Assembly (NCBI RefSeq): GCF_000372725.1
Contig: NW_005199036.1
Span: 51,599 to 92,306, forward strand
Source of the DNA: Emiliania huxleyi CCMP1516
Taxonomy: Eukaryota; Haptophyta; Isochrysidales; Noelaerhabdaceae
Direction: 5' to 3'
DNA length: 40,708 bases
Made by a program: the position numbers and the translations under genes. Positions 19,006 to 28,914 of this stretch are shown here, in pieces. Within the stretch, counting starts at the first letter, position 1, and each line of letters begins with the position of its first letter. The notes below the pieces were generated by a model. It worked only from the letters and a program-made list of their open reading frames with translations, was not told the origin of the DNA and did no database searches.

Positions 19006-21484
19006 TCAGCCTGACTCCACGTGGTTGCCTGGCGGCTCGAGCCACGGCGGCATGATGCCGTCCGAGGTCTTTGCCATCTCGGCCCTGAGCGCCGGGTCGC
19101 ACCGCGCCGCGAGGACGAAGACGCCCTTCGCGCTCAGGCCAGCGTCGAGGGCGGCCTCGATCTCGCTGTCTCGGGCCACGTGCGTGCCGTCGGCGCCGTA
19201 CGCGCGCGCCAACGCGACCCAATCGCAACCGGTGATCTCGCAGCCCTTTGCGTTCTTGAAGCCGTGCTCGACGCGGCCGAGCAGGCCGTTGTCGATCACG
19301 AGGAGGAGGAGCCTGCACCCGTGCTGGATCGCGGTGCCTACGGGACCGCGCCGCGCGCACGTCAAGGACATGTCCCGGACATGTCCCGGACATACCGCCC
19401 TGCTGGGTCGCGGCGCCGAGCTCGTTGAGCGTCATCTGGAAGCCGCCGTCGCCGACGATGACGATCGCCCTCGCGTCGCCTCCGCGCTCGATCGACGCCG
19501 CGATCCCGGCGCACAGCCCGTACCCCATCGTCCCGAGCCGCTCCGAGGACAGCACGACCGAGCGGCGCGTGAGGCGGAGCGAGATGGAGGCCCAGAGCGT
19601 GATATCTCCCGTGTCGACGCAGACCACGTCGCGGGCGGAGAGGCGCGGGCTTAGCATCTTGAGCAGCAGCCCCGGGTGGCAGTGCGAGTGCCTCCCGCTG
19701 GTGGCGTCCGAGAGGCGCGCCGCCTGCGCCTACGCGGCGAGAGGCCAAGAGACCTCCTCGAGGGCTCCCGCAAGCAGAGAGCCTCGCTGCCTGCGCCTCC
19801 GCCGCCACGCCCGCCATCTCGCACGTGGCGGCCGAGTCGCGGCCCGGCGGCGGGTGGCCCGACACGTGGCTTCCCCGCGCGCCGTCGGAGAGGCGCCCCG
19901 CCACCGAGCTCACGTAGCCGCTCAGCCGGTGCCAAGGCGTCGCCTCGTCCCCGGCTGGCGGCGGAGGGGGGAGCTGCGCCAGCTTGGCCATGAGCTGCTC
20001 GCACGCCTTGGTCGGGTTGGCGACGAGGGTGTGCAGCGCGCGGAAGCGAGTCGACGAGCCGAGCACGTCGGTGACGACCTCCACCATCGGCCGCACCTGT
20101 GGGGGGGGGGGCGTTAGGGTTAGGGTTAGGGTTAGCGAGCACGTCGGTGACGACCTCCACCATCGGCCGCACCTGTGGGGGGAGGGGGGAGGGGGGGGGG
20201 GCGTGGCGTGGACCCCTCCCGGACGCGTCGCGGAGGCGGGGCCCACCCGCGCGCTTCCTGCAGCCCGTGCTGGTCACAGAGGAGCACCGTCAGGTCCGAG
20301 ACGCCGAAGGAGACCACCAGCGTCGACGTCGAGATCACCTTGGCCGCCGCCGCGAGGCCTGGCTTGCCGTGCACGCCGACGACGCCTGTTCAGAGCAGGA
20401 GGTGTGAAGAGACGCTGTTCACAGGCGGCTTGCCGTGCACGCCGACGACGCCGAGCGCGAGCGGGTGGGACTCGTCGATCGCGCCCTTGGCGTCGAGTCT
20501 CGTCACCACCTTGGAGGAGGGCGGTTGGAGTAGAGGCGGGTGGAGAGGGTGCAGTCGTGCTGTGCGGCCGAGGTGCAGCCGAGGAGCGGGAGGGGGGGGG
20601 GGAGGCGCAGCCGAGGTGGAGGCGAGGTGCGCCGGAGACGCAGTCATCTCGGCGAGCCTCAGAATCGCCTCCCCGTCCTAAATTAATAGTTGATTAGCAC
20701 TTAATGAATAGTCATCTCGGCGAGCCGCAGAATCAATCGCCTCCCAGTCCTGGCGCGCGGCGAGGCCGACCGCGAAGACGACTCGCTCCTGTCAGTCACA
20801 ACCGGTCGCCTCTCATTGACAACTCAATCAGGCCGAGCGCGAAGAAGAAGGCTCTCGCTCCTTGCCCGAGGCGAGCAGCTCTGCGATGCCGGCGATGTCG
20901 TCCGGGTCGCCAATCTGCGCCTCGACGCGCCGCTTCATCTCGGCCGGGTTGGCGGAGCAGAGGTGCTCGGGCGCAGAGAGCAGCGCGCCCTGGATGTCGA
21001 CGGGCACACCGACGTGAACGCAGCAGTGGTGCGTGAGCGCCGTCGCGACAGCGTCGCGCATCACCGCCACGAGCTGCAGCGGGTCGGAGACCGTGACTGA
21101 GTAGCTGAGTCCGCCCGCCGCGAAGAGGCGCGACTGGTCGATGTCCTGGAACTCGGAGTGCGCCAGGTCGCTGCGCGGCTTGGTGCCCGTGATTGCGATG
21201 AGCGGCACGCGGTCGAGGTGCGCGTCGAGGAGGCCGGTGACGAGGTTGGAGGCGCCCGGCCCGCTGGTCGCTATGCAAGCGGCGAGCCCGAGCCGCAGCT
21301 TGGCGTCGGCCGCCGCCATGAGCGACGCGTTCGCCTCGTTGCGAGTGCACACCCACAGAAGCTCCGGGTGGTCGACGACAGCGTTGACGAGCGGGACGAG
21401 CGCGCCGCCGTGGCCACCGTAAACGGTTCGCACGCCTGCGTCGACGAGCGACTGGGCGATGAACTCGGAGGCGGTCACCTTCAT
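19006..21484 (-). CDS. Thiamine diphosphate enzyme (acetolactate synthase/pyruvate oxidase family)
   Basis: The start at 21484 ([18 protein letters not shown]) opens the N-terminal PYR domain. It contains [15 protein letters not shown], with the Glu expected to activate ThDP, and [20 protein letters not shown]. The middle domain follows ([38 protein letters not shown]). The C-terminal PP domain has [20 protein letters not shown], and the ThDP/Mg motif reads [20 protein letters not shown] followed by [11 protein letters not shown]. The family decarboxylates 2-oxo acids and transfers or oxidises the active aldehyde. The exact substrate cannot be read, and no targeting peptide is obvious. Introns I can place: 19338-19395 (GT-AG, GGACATGTCC filler), about 20099-20310 (telomeric filler), 20386-20452, a GC-AG intron between about 20510 and 20640, about 20650-20740, and 20789-20860 (apparently GA-AG). 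Confidence 0.85.
19338..19395 (-). repeat. GT-AG intron with GGACATGTCC palindromes
   Basis: This 58-nt intron starts GTATGTCC and ends CGTAG on the minus strand. Its 5' half is two overlapping GTCCGGGACATGTCC palindromes. Similar filler occurs in introns near 3626-3640, 5398-5440, 6085-6110 and 16190-16226. Confidence 0.8.
20055..20185 (-). repeat. Intron with telomeric TTAGGG filler and duplicated exon start
   Basis: The run 20114-20135 is (TTAGGG)3 plus TTAG. On each side lies a copy of the same block of about 45 bp, GAGCACGTCGGTGACGACCT through CATCGGCCGCACCTGTGGGG (about 20060-20105 and 20138-20182). On the coding strand, the block is an acceptor (CCCACAG) plus the first exon bases encoding [12 protein letters not shown]. 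Only one copy is needed in the protein. Confidence 0.88.
20361..20453 (-). repeat. 67-nt GC-AG intron with 26-bp exon-start duplication
   Basis: Bases 20361-20386 and 20428-20453 are identical. They encode the GVVGVHGKP region on the minus strand. The spacer holds CTGTGAACAG and TTCACACCTC, the same filler as in the intron at 24704-24775. Splicing CTCG|GC...ACAG|GC restores one copy in frame. Confidence 0.88.
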
Positions 21485-21822
21485 GCCGCTCGCGGTGCGT
21501 GGTGGTCTAGAAGGTGAGACGTAAGCAGAGAGCACGAAAACAGACAGCAAATCCGCTACGCGAGTAGCGCCGGCGCCGGCGAGCGAGCCTCCAAGTCGCC
21601 CCCGATCTGATTGCGCCTGTGTGCGTTTTACGGCTGTGAACGTCCCGGGTGCGTTTTGGAGCGTTTTGCGCGGTGCCTGGCTTTGCCTCTTCTCTAGAAG
21701 CTGGGCTCTGGGCATGGATCCGGCGGACAGGAGTAAAAAAATAAGCCGATGATCGCGCGCGGCGCGGGCCGCACCGCCAGCGCCCCTCGGCCTCGCCCAC
21801 CGCGCCGCCGGCGCGTCCTCTC

Positions 21823-22563
21823 TCACGCGCCGGTGGCCTGCCGAAACGTCTCCTGCAGGTTGATGCCCGCGCGCGCGTAGAGCGAGGTCGTCGCCGCGGC
21901 GACCGAGGCGGTGACGACGGCGTCGTGCGCGTGCTCCATCAGGCAGACCTGCGCCTGCGCGAAGCCGGCGTCGCCCTCGAAGCCGTGCTTGGCCATCACC
22001 TCCGCCTGCACGTTGACCACCGCGCGCGCCACCAGCAGCTGGTGCTCCTGGTCCGAGAGCCGCGAGCCGAGCCCCTCCCTGCTGCCCGCCACCTCGGCGA
22101 GCAGCGCCTCGTCCTGCAGCGCGTCGACCATGTCGATCGCCAGCGCGCGCGCGGCGCTCCGCTCGATCGGCGGCGCCGGGTCGCAGCCGAAGGCGTGCCG
22201 CAGCAGCGTGCGCCACTTGGAGACGTTGACGCCGGCGAGCGCGCTGCGAACCTCGGGCTGCGGGCTCCGCGCCTGCGCTGCAAACGCCTCGGTGTAGGCG
22301 TGCAGCCCGGCGGCGTCGGCGGAGAAGCCGACCTGCGGCAGCGTGCGCAGCGTCGCCTGGATCAGCACCGCGTTGGCCGTCTGCCACTTTTGCAGCCGGT
22401 CGCCCTGCGACGCCGCGCCCTGCATCGCCTGCACCATTTGCGGCGACTCGAGCTCGCTCAGGATGAGGTGCGAGGAGGTCATCGCCTGCTCGAGGGTGAG
22501 CGCCCGCGCCTCGCTGCTCAGCAAGCGCCCTGAGTGCCGCAGCAGCAAAGCGCGGCGAAACAT
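21823..22563 (-). CDS. Hypothetical protein with mitochondrial-type presequence
   Basis: A 246-residue single-exon frame from the ATG at 22563. MFRRALLLRHSGRLLSSEAR is a classic Arg/Leu/Ser amphipathic presequence, so a mitochondrial location is likely. An upstream in-frame ATG at 22683 would bury it, so I prefer 22563. The rest is helical and Ala/Gln/Glu-rich (LILSELESPQMVQAMQGAA, EVRSALAGVNVSKWRTLL, LSDQEHQLLVARAVVNVQAE). There is no transmembrane segment or known catalytic motif. I do not recognise a family. It lies on the same strand as the ThDP gene, 340 bp upstream of it, and diverges from the gene at 22914. Confidence 0.65.
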   Translation of the reverse strand: MFRRALLLRHSGRLLSSEARALTLEQAMTSSHLILSELESPQMVQAMQGAASQGDRLQKWQTANAVLIQATLRTLPQVGFSADAAGLHAYTEAFAAQARSPQPEVRSALAGVNVSKWRTLLRHAFGCDPAPPIERSAARALAIDMVDALQDEALLAEVAGSREGLGSRLSDQEHQLLVARAVVNVQAEVMAKHGFEGDAGFAQAQVCLMEHAHDAVVTASVAAATTSLYARAGINLQETFRQATGA

Positions 22564-22913
22564 GGGTCTGGCAGCGGAAAAGAATTCATGTGAGCGCCGG
22601 CGATCGACGACGGGCTGTGAATGAATCCGTCCGATATCGGGGCCAAAAGCGCATGTCTTGAAGGTCCGATACTGGAAGCCCATATAGGCACCTTACAGCG
22701 GTAGTGATCTAATCACCCGAATACCACGTTCGGATCGCTCCTCATCGCAAACCCTGTCAGCAGTTCACCTACGGGTATGTTCGTAAGAGCTACATACACT
22801 GAAAATCCGTGCGATCGACGATACAAGGCTGTGAATGCATCCGTCGGCCGACGGGGACGACCATTGCGCTACCTCTTCCCGCTCACTAATCTGGCTAACT
22901 AATCTGGCTAAGC
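22564..22913. promoter_or_regulatory. Divergent intergenic interval
   Basis: About 350 bp between the start codons of a minus-strand and a plus-strand gene. It is A/T-richer than its flanks (22690-22830). It probably carries both promoters. Two near-direct copies of GTGAATGNATCCGTC occur at about 22617-22631 and 22832-22846. Confidence 0.4.
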
Positions 22914-25018
22914 ATGTTCCCGGGCGCCGCCCAGCTCGGCGAGGTGGTCGCCATCGTGCAGGCCTTGCTCCACGCCATCCTCGTCGAAGGCGTCACCGCG
23001 GCGTACGCTCGGCTGATCAAGAGCGCGAATTTGGCGATTGACGACATCCACGGCAAGCCGGACTGGCTCTCGAAGCTCAAGGTGGTTTGCGTGTACTACA
23101 TAAACGTCGGGAGCATGGTGCCTGCGACGGCGCCGCTGCCGCTCGCCGAGGAGGCCTCGCCGCACGTGCCCGGCCTGATGACGACATGGCGCGAGGGCGC
23201 CAACAAGGCGGCCACCAGCCTGCAGCCGCAGGGCGGCGTCGTGGTGGGCACCATCCGGATGGGCTACGGCCACCACCGCATCGCTTACGCCACAACCTCG
23301 TGGGCGCTCGGCATGGACAAGAAGACGTGCGCGCCTCGCCTCCGAGGCGGCGCCGCGGCGGGGCGCCGTGAGCGAGTACTCTCCGGCTTGCGCGCAGGTA
23401 CTTCCACGACCTGCTCAACCTCGACTCGGAGGAGGCGTCCCTCATCAAGACGATGGACCACTTCTACTCGCAGATCTCGCGCATCCAGGCCGCACCACAA
23501 CCGCCTCCCCGCGCCACCGCTCGGCGCCTCCCCGACTCACTCGACGCCCGCCGCCGCCGCCGCCGCCCGTCCCGCCAGGCCGAGTTCCGCGCCATCGAGC
23601 TCGTGTTTGGCTACCTCATGGCCAACGGGGCGACGGCCAACCTCGCGCGCCAGTTCGCGGTCGTCTCGGCGCACTTCCGCACGCTCACGGCAGCCTTCCC
23701 GCGAGACACGCCGATCATCTCCTGCTTCCCGTATGTCGGCCTCTCGGCCGTCGCCGCCGGCTTCACGTGCGGCCCTCGGCCGCCCGCCTCGCGCCGCGCC
23801 GTCGGCTGCTCAAGGCTGCTCACAGCGAGCCCGCCTCGCGCAGGCGCGTCATCAACCTCGTGTTTGACAACCACGCGCAGGCAGCCCACTGTACCATCAC
23901 ACTGTCATTCTAGCCTTGTGCTTGCCAACCACGCGCAGGCACTCCACAGCGCTGACGTCGCCGACCCCTCCCGACGGCTGACCCCTCGTGGTCGCCATCC
24001 CACGCGCAGGCCTTCCACATCGTCCCCGGCGCGATCAACCTGATCCAGGGCCCGACCATGTACCACGAGTTCCTGCAGATGGGCGTCGACCCTAAGGACC
24101 TCAAGATCGTCGGCCACCGCACCCCCCGAGGGAGGCCGCCTCCCAGCCAGCAGCTGCCCACTCTTCCACGAGGGCGAATGAATAGGCCACTGGATCCCGA
24201 GGGAGCTCGTCGTCAACATCAAGTCCGACTGCAATGCACGCAAGGCCCGCGCCGCCGCGCGCAAGCCGACGCGTGTCCTCTGCTCGGTCGGCGGCGCGGG
24301 CGCGCAGAAGACATTCGTGTGCGAGCTGATCCGGGCGATGGCGGAGCGCATCGCGCGCGGCAGCGCGCAGCTGCTGCTCAACGCGGGCGACCACACCCAC
24401 ATGCACGACGCCTTTCCTAGACCTTTCCTAGACCGTTCCTGGAACCTCCCTGTAGGCGACCACACCCACATGCACGAGGCCTTCGCCAACTGCCTCGACG
24501 ACCTCGGCATCCGCTACACGCTCGTCGACACGCTGCAAGGCGTGCACGACTTTTGCGGCCGCATGTCCTCCGGCCTCGAGCCGGAGCGCGCCGTCACTAT
24601 CTTCGCCTTCAACGTCTACTTCCCGGCCGTCGCCACCACCGACATCCTGTGCCGCGTCTCGGACGTGCTCGCGTGCAAGCCGGGTGAGCTCGCCTTCTAC
24701 CCGGTGCCAAAGCTGATGCTCCGCCGCGTGGGCGACCACGAGGTGTGAACAGCTCACACCTCGAGCTGTGAACAGGTGCCAAAGCTGATGCTCCGCCGCG
24801 TGGGCGACCACGAGTTCTACTCAGCGCTGCGCGCCTCCGAGGTCGGGGACGGGACGCAGGAGCTGCGCGAGGTCTCGGACGTCGTGCGCTACCTCGACAT
24901 CTTTGCGAAGTCGCCCGACGCGCTCACGCAGATGAACGACTCGATCCTCACCAACGCGAGCGTCGGCATGTACGACGGTTGCAAGGCCGCCGTCGAGATG
25001 GCCATGGCGAAGCTGTGA
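22914..25018 (+). CDS. Conserved protein of unknown function with GT-B-like motifs
   Basis: Removing seven introns (23327-23397, 23489-23578, 23767-23843, 23881-24009, 24113-24185, 24387-24455, 24704-24775) gives exactly 507 codons. Landmarks are TIRMGYGHHRIAYATTSWAL, FDNHAQ, PGAINLIQGP, a Gly-rich loop CSVGGAGAQKTFV, LLLNAGDHTHMHEAF, FNVYFPAVATTDILCRVSDV and PVPKLMLRRVGDHE. I recall this motif set from a bacterial/algal domain-of-unknown-function family (possibly DUF6937/DUF6938, unverified). GYGHHR and the later GGAGAQ loop recall GT-B glycosyltransferases of the MGDG-synthase or MurG kind. This is inference. No signal peptide or membrane segment is seen. Introns 1, 3 and 7 are GT-AG and the rest GC-AG. 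Confidence 0.8.
24387..24477 (+). repeat. 69-nt in-frame GC-AG intron with 22-bp duplication
   Basis: GCGACCACACCCACATGCAC plus GA occurs at 24387 and again at 24456. Between the copies is CTAGACC/TTTCCTGGAACC filler ending TGTAG. The intron is a multiple of three and free of stops, so retention would add 23 residues and leave the frame open. Confidence 0.85.
24704..24814 (+). repeat. 72-nt intron with perfect 39-bp exon duplication
   Basis: Bases 24704-24742 and 24776-24814 are identical over 39 bases (encoding VPKLMLRRVGDHE). The spacer is GTGTGAACAGC, then TCACACC and GCTGTGAACAG, which can itself fold. Splicing at 24704-24775, or at the equivalent site 39 bases later, gives the same mRNA. 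Both choices are GT-AG. Confidence 0.9.
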
Positions 25019-25901
25019 GGGGCGCCGAGAGGCGCGCCGCGTTTTATTCGGAGCGAGACTGCCGGCCCCCCGCATCGCGCATCTCCCCGCGGAGCGCCTC
25101 CGCGCCATGGGCGCTGGGGCGCGAGGAGGTCGCGCGGGGGCGTCTCGTCATTATCTTGTGGATGGGCATCTGCGGGAGGGTCGTGAGGGGCGAGCCTGTG
25201 CTAGCGGGGGGAAGACGGCGCGAGAGGGACGGGCCGGCTGCCACCGCGCAGGCGCGAGAGCCTGGGCGTCAGTAAGAGAGATTCACTTCCCCCCGCTTGT
25301 CCTTTGGCTCTGTACGCGAAGCGCGCCCGGGTCGTGGGGGCGCGTGGAGCGAAGCGTGGGGTCGTGAGGGGCGCTCTCCGTGGGCGGCGGTGTCTCGTCT
25401 AGCATGTCAGATCACTCCTTCTCTCTCTCCGAAGAACAAAACTCGATCACACTTCTCTCGTCGTGGCTCGTGCGCGCCCACGCGCGTGTCGTGGCCGTGT
25501 GTACAGACTGACTACAGAGTTAGAGCCGTATACACAGTAGAGGATTCCACCCTCCCCCCGTCTAGAGATACTCTCTGTCTCTCTCTCGTCTCTCTCTCGA
25601 GTCGTCAGCTCACTCGAGAGAGAAGAGAGCCGTATGCCGTCGGAGCACACACGGAGGGGTGACTGAGGGGCGCGTCAACGCGGTCGTCGTGCATGAGACA
25701 TGGCGATGCCACCAAGGCGGGGCGAGCAAAACCTCAGAAGAGTTCAAACAAAAGGCAAGCAAGCAGCTCCGCTCGCACAACACTGGGACTGGGCACGGCA
25801 CGGGACTGGCGATCATGTCGCAGCGCACAGTCACAATCGCACCATCCAGCGATGCACGTCAATGGCTCCGGCGACTCGCTCGCCGCTCCTCCCGCCCAGC
25901 T
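25019..25901. other. Convergent intergenic region
   Basis: Between the gene ending at 25018 and the TRM5 stop at 25902. It contains CT-rich runs (25571-25600) and one copy of the CTCGCACAACACTGGG motif (25772-25787). I see no gene in it. Confidence 0.55.
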
Positions 25902-25922
25902 CTAGATCTTCTGTCGCTTGCT

Positions 25923-25987
<65 letters not shown>

Positions 25988-28914
25988 GCACGCTTGCCGC
26001 CGCGGCGCCGCCCTCCCCACGCCATGCCACCGCCTCCGGGACGACGAAAGAGACGCACAGCATCAGCCTACCAGCAGACAGACGAGGCTCTCTCGGGAAA
26101 CGGCCCCTCTCGCGCCGTGACCAGGAAGAGGGGGGGGGGGGGTATGCGCTTGTTCGGTGCGACGTCGCGCACGACCGTCGCCTCGGCGCCGGGGATCGTG
26201 CAGCCCAGCACCTCCTCCGCCCGCCTACGATCTCGGCGCAATCTCGGCTCAGCCTCGACCGCCCCTGCCGGCGGCGGGGCGAGCGCGAGCAACGCCGAAT
26301 CACGTCCGCCTCGGGCGCCGCGGTCTCCTGGGAGGCGCAGCAGGGCCGAGGCGAGAGTGAGTCCGTCCGTTCGTTCATCCATTAGAGGAGCAGCGGCAGA
26401 GGCGCCGGCAAAGGGAGGAGTGCGGTGTGAAAGTGTGTAACGTGGGGTGGCGTGGAGGTGTGTCAGAGAGCAACCTTGGAGAAGCAGTAGCAGTGCACGC
26501 GCGGCAGCGGCGCGTGCCACGTCTCCGCGTCGAAAGCGCCCACCAGCGCGTCGAGAAACTCGAGCGCCGAAGCGGGGAGGTTCATCAGGATGTGGCTGAA
26601 GGGCCCAAACGCCAGCGTCGGCGCCTCCCCAGCCCCCTCTGCAGCCGACGTCGCCGCCTCCGCCCCTCCTGCCGCCTCCGCCGCCGGTTCGCCCGCCGCC
26701 GCCGCCGGTTCGCCCGCCGCTGCCGCCGGTTCGCCCGTCGCGCCTTGCGGCGGCGCGAGCAGCTGGCGGAGAAAGGCGCGCGCGTCGCTGTTTGAGACGC
26801 GGACGCGTGGCCCAACCTGGCGGGATGCTGCCGAGGTGCGGCCGAGGTGCGGCCGAGGTGCTGCCGAGGTGCGGCCGTGGCGCGGCCGTGGTGCGGCCGT
26901 GGTGCGGCCGTGGCGCGGCCGTGGCGCGGCCGAGGTGCGGCCGAGGTGCGGCCGAGGTTGCAGCCTGACCTTGTTCCGCAGCACGTTTGTGCGCAGCCAC
27001 TTTGCTGACTGCGGGTTGAGGTCCTGCAGTGTGAAGACGCCAGAGGTGAGGGTGTGTGAGACGGCGTCGTGCAGAAGTACTCGGAGCACCGCGTGAGTAC
27101 GGCCGAGCAGAGCCGAGTGCAGCTGCGTTCGTGTCTCCCCTTTGAACACACGCGTCTCTGTCTCCCGCTTCTAGGCTCGAGAGATGGGGGAGGTATGGGG
27201 GAGATATGGGGGAGATATCCCGCTTCTAGGCGCGAAGTCGTTTGCGTAGACGCGGTTTCCCTTGAGGGCGGCGGGGACGGCAAAGGGGCCGATGCCGGCC
27301 ATCATGTCGCAAACCACCTCGCCAGCCAGCCGCTGGGTTAGAGCTGCTCACTCACTCATCGTTAGCTGCTGGGGCGAGCATGCGGCACACACCTCGCCAG
27401 GCCGAAGTAGCTCGACGATCCGCCTGCGCTTCACAGCTGGAGGTGTGACGAGGTGGGAAGACGCGGCTGGCCGAGGGGGAGACTCGCAGGCTGTACGCCG
27501 GTGCTCTCGCTCCAGCCGCGAGTTCCAGTACACCTGGTGTAGCACGGCACGCTCCACTGAGGCGAGCCGGCCACGCCGAGGAGCTACAGCGGCGGCTTGC
27601 AGCACCTCGCGGTAGTCGAGGGCGAAAGTGGCGCCGTTCTCGCGCACCTCACCAATGCAGCCACCCCGGTGGTGAGGAAAGGGACCGAGCAATCCGAGCC
27701 ACAGGCGCCCCGCCTCGCGCACCGTCGTCTCGAGGTCCTCGTCGCCGGCGATGACCTCCATCGGGGGGGGGGGGGGGGGGGGAGGAATGAGCCATGGACT
27801 GAGTCTCAGTCCACCGGTCTCTCCTCCTGCGATTGCCTCCATCGGGAAGACGCGAAACTCGTTCGAGATGGACTCGACCTGCAGATGACTGCTCTATTTA
27901 TTTATTTATCGTTCGAGATGGACTCGACCTACAGCTCCGCCAGTACTGCTCAACGAGTGGCTAATACTCGTGACGCGAGGGCGGACGTGGGAGGGAGTCG
28001 GCCTTGTTGACGACCGAGCGCAGCCGAGGGTTCTTATCGAGGAGCACCTGTTGCGCGAGATACGGCCGAGATACGGCCGAGATCGAGCCGAGATCGAGCC
28101 GCCCGCCCTGGTCGTCACCACGCACCTCTCCAATCAGCGCCTTGTACGGCAGATGCTCCTCGCGCAAGTTCATGTGCGCCACGTGCCCCACCTGCTCGAG
28201 ATACCGCCGAGATACAGCCGAGTCACAGCTGTGTCTCGGCGAGATAGACAGAGCCGAGGTACAGCCGAGATACAACGCAGCTTCATGCCGCGCCACCACC
28301 TGCTCAAAGGCGCTGGGCACCTCCATCCCCTCGGGCAGCAGCCGCCGAAGCACTTGCTCGGCGCTGAACTTGTCGTACCTGGAGGAGGGCTCCGAGAGGG
28401 TTCCTGGAGGGTTCCTGAAGGGCCCTCCCCGGCACCCGCTCGGCGCTGAAGCCGTCGCACCCGATTGTGACCGAGTGGCGGACGGGTTCGCCGCCCTCTG
28501 CAGCGACGTAGTCCCTCAGCTCGTCGGGCAGCTTGGTCAGCTGCAGGTCGTCGATCCCCTCGTCGAGCAGCAGCAGCCGCGTCGTGCAGGGCGCCTGGGG
28601 CGGGAGGAGTGGAGGCGGGTGACGCAGACGGCAAGAGGCGGAGAGGCGAGTCGGTCCCAGGGCCGCGGCTGTCTGCCGCACGGCCGTGGGTCAGCGCACG
28701 CACGCGCACGTGGGGGAGCTGGAAGAGGTGCAGCCGCAAGCGTTGCGCGGCGACGGCACGCCTGCTCGCCGTCGGGTTGGATGGGCTTGAGCTTCGGCCG
28801 CTGCAGGACGTGGCCCTGGAGCGCCTGCATGAAGGCGTTGCACTTGCGCGCGGGAATGCGCAGCGCGATGAGCTGCAGCGAGATGGAGAAGAGGGCGCGG
28901 TCGAGGGCCGTCAT
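25902..28914 (-). CDS. TRM5: tRNA (guanine37-N1)-methyltransferase TRM5
   Basis: TRM5 methylates N1 of G37 next to the anticodon, using S-adenosylmethionine, and so prevents frameshifting. The ATG at 28914 leads into [20 protein letters not shown]. Family landmarks then follow across introns: [57 protein letters not shown], the SAM-binding [32 protein letters not shown], and the motif [14 protein letters not shown]. The C-terminus is [10 protein letters not shown], then [26 protein letters not shown] and [11 protein letters not shown]. The frame would then run through a GGEGG repeat to a TAG at 25902. Introns with firm ends: 26817-26969 (GT-AG), 27024-27239 (GA-AG on paper) and 27318-27392 (GT-AG). 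At least eight more are visible between 26100 and 28560. One junction near 26140 is not resolved. A GEPAA insert (26690-26745) is unusual. Confidence 0.88.
25918..25985. repeat. 9-bp GCCGCCCTC minisatellite, possibly coding
   Basis: About seven copies of GCCGCCCTC. On the minus strand it lies in the last open frame of TRM5 and would encode [11 protein letters not shown] before the C-terminal KRQKI. It may be coding or 3' untranslated, depending on the true end of the protein. Confidence 0.8.
26824..26957. repeat. 12-bp GAGGTGCGGCCG minisatellite in a TRM5 intron
   Basis: About eleven copies, with GTGGTGCGGCCG and GTGGCGCGGCCG variants, fill intron 26817-26969. The minus-strand splice sites read AAG|GTCAGG and CCAG|GTTGGG. 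Confidence 0.88.
27180..27232. repeat. GGGGGAGATAT repeat in a TRM5 intron
   Basis: Short units of GATATGGGGGA/GGTATGGGGGA, flanked by two copies of CCCGCTTCTAGGC (27167-27178 and 27219-27231), in the 216-nt intron 27024-27239. Confidence 0.75.
27859..27930 (-). repeat. Exact 22-bp exon duplication around TTTATTTATTTAT
   Basis: TCGTTCGAGATGGACTCGAC plus CT occurs at 27859-27880 and at 27909-27930. It encodes VESISNE of TRM5 on the minus strand. Both copies are preceded by an acceptor-like CTGCAG or CTGTAG on that strand. The spacer is AT-rich. Confidence 0.85.

Noticed and set aside
20828..22387. Long minus-strand frame of 519 codons
   Set aside because: Only its part from the ATG at 21484 is real (ThDP enzyme). 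The upstream part overlaps the mitochondrial-type gene in another frame.
25085..25400. Possible gene in Gly/Arg-rich plus-strand frames
   Set aside because: No domain, no splice pattern, and base composition explains the open frames.
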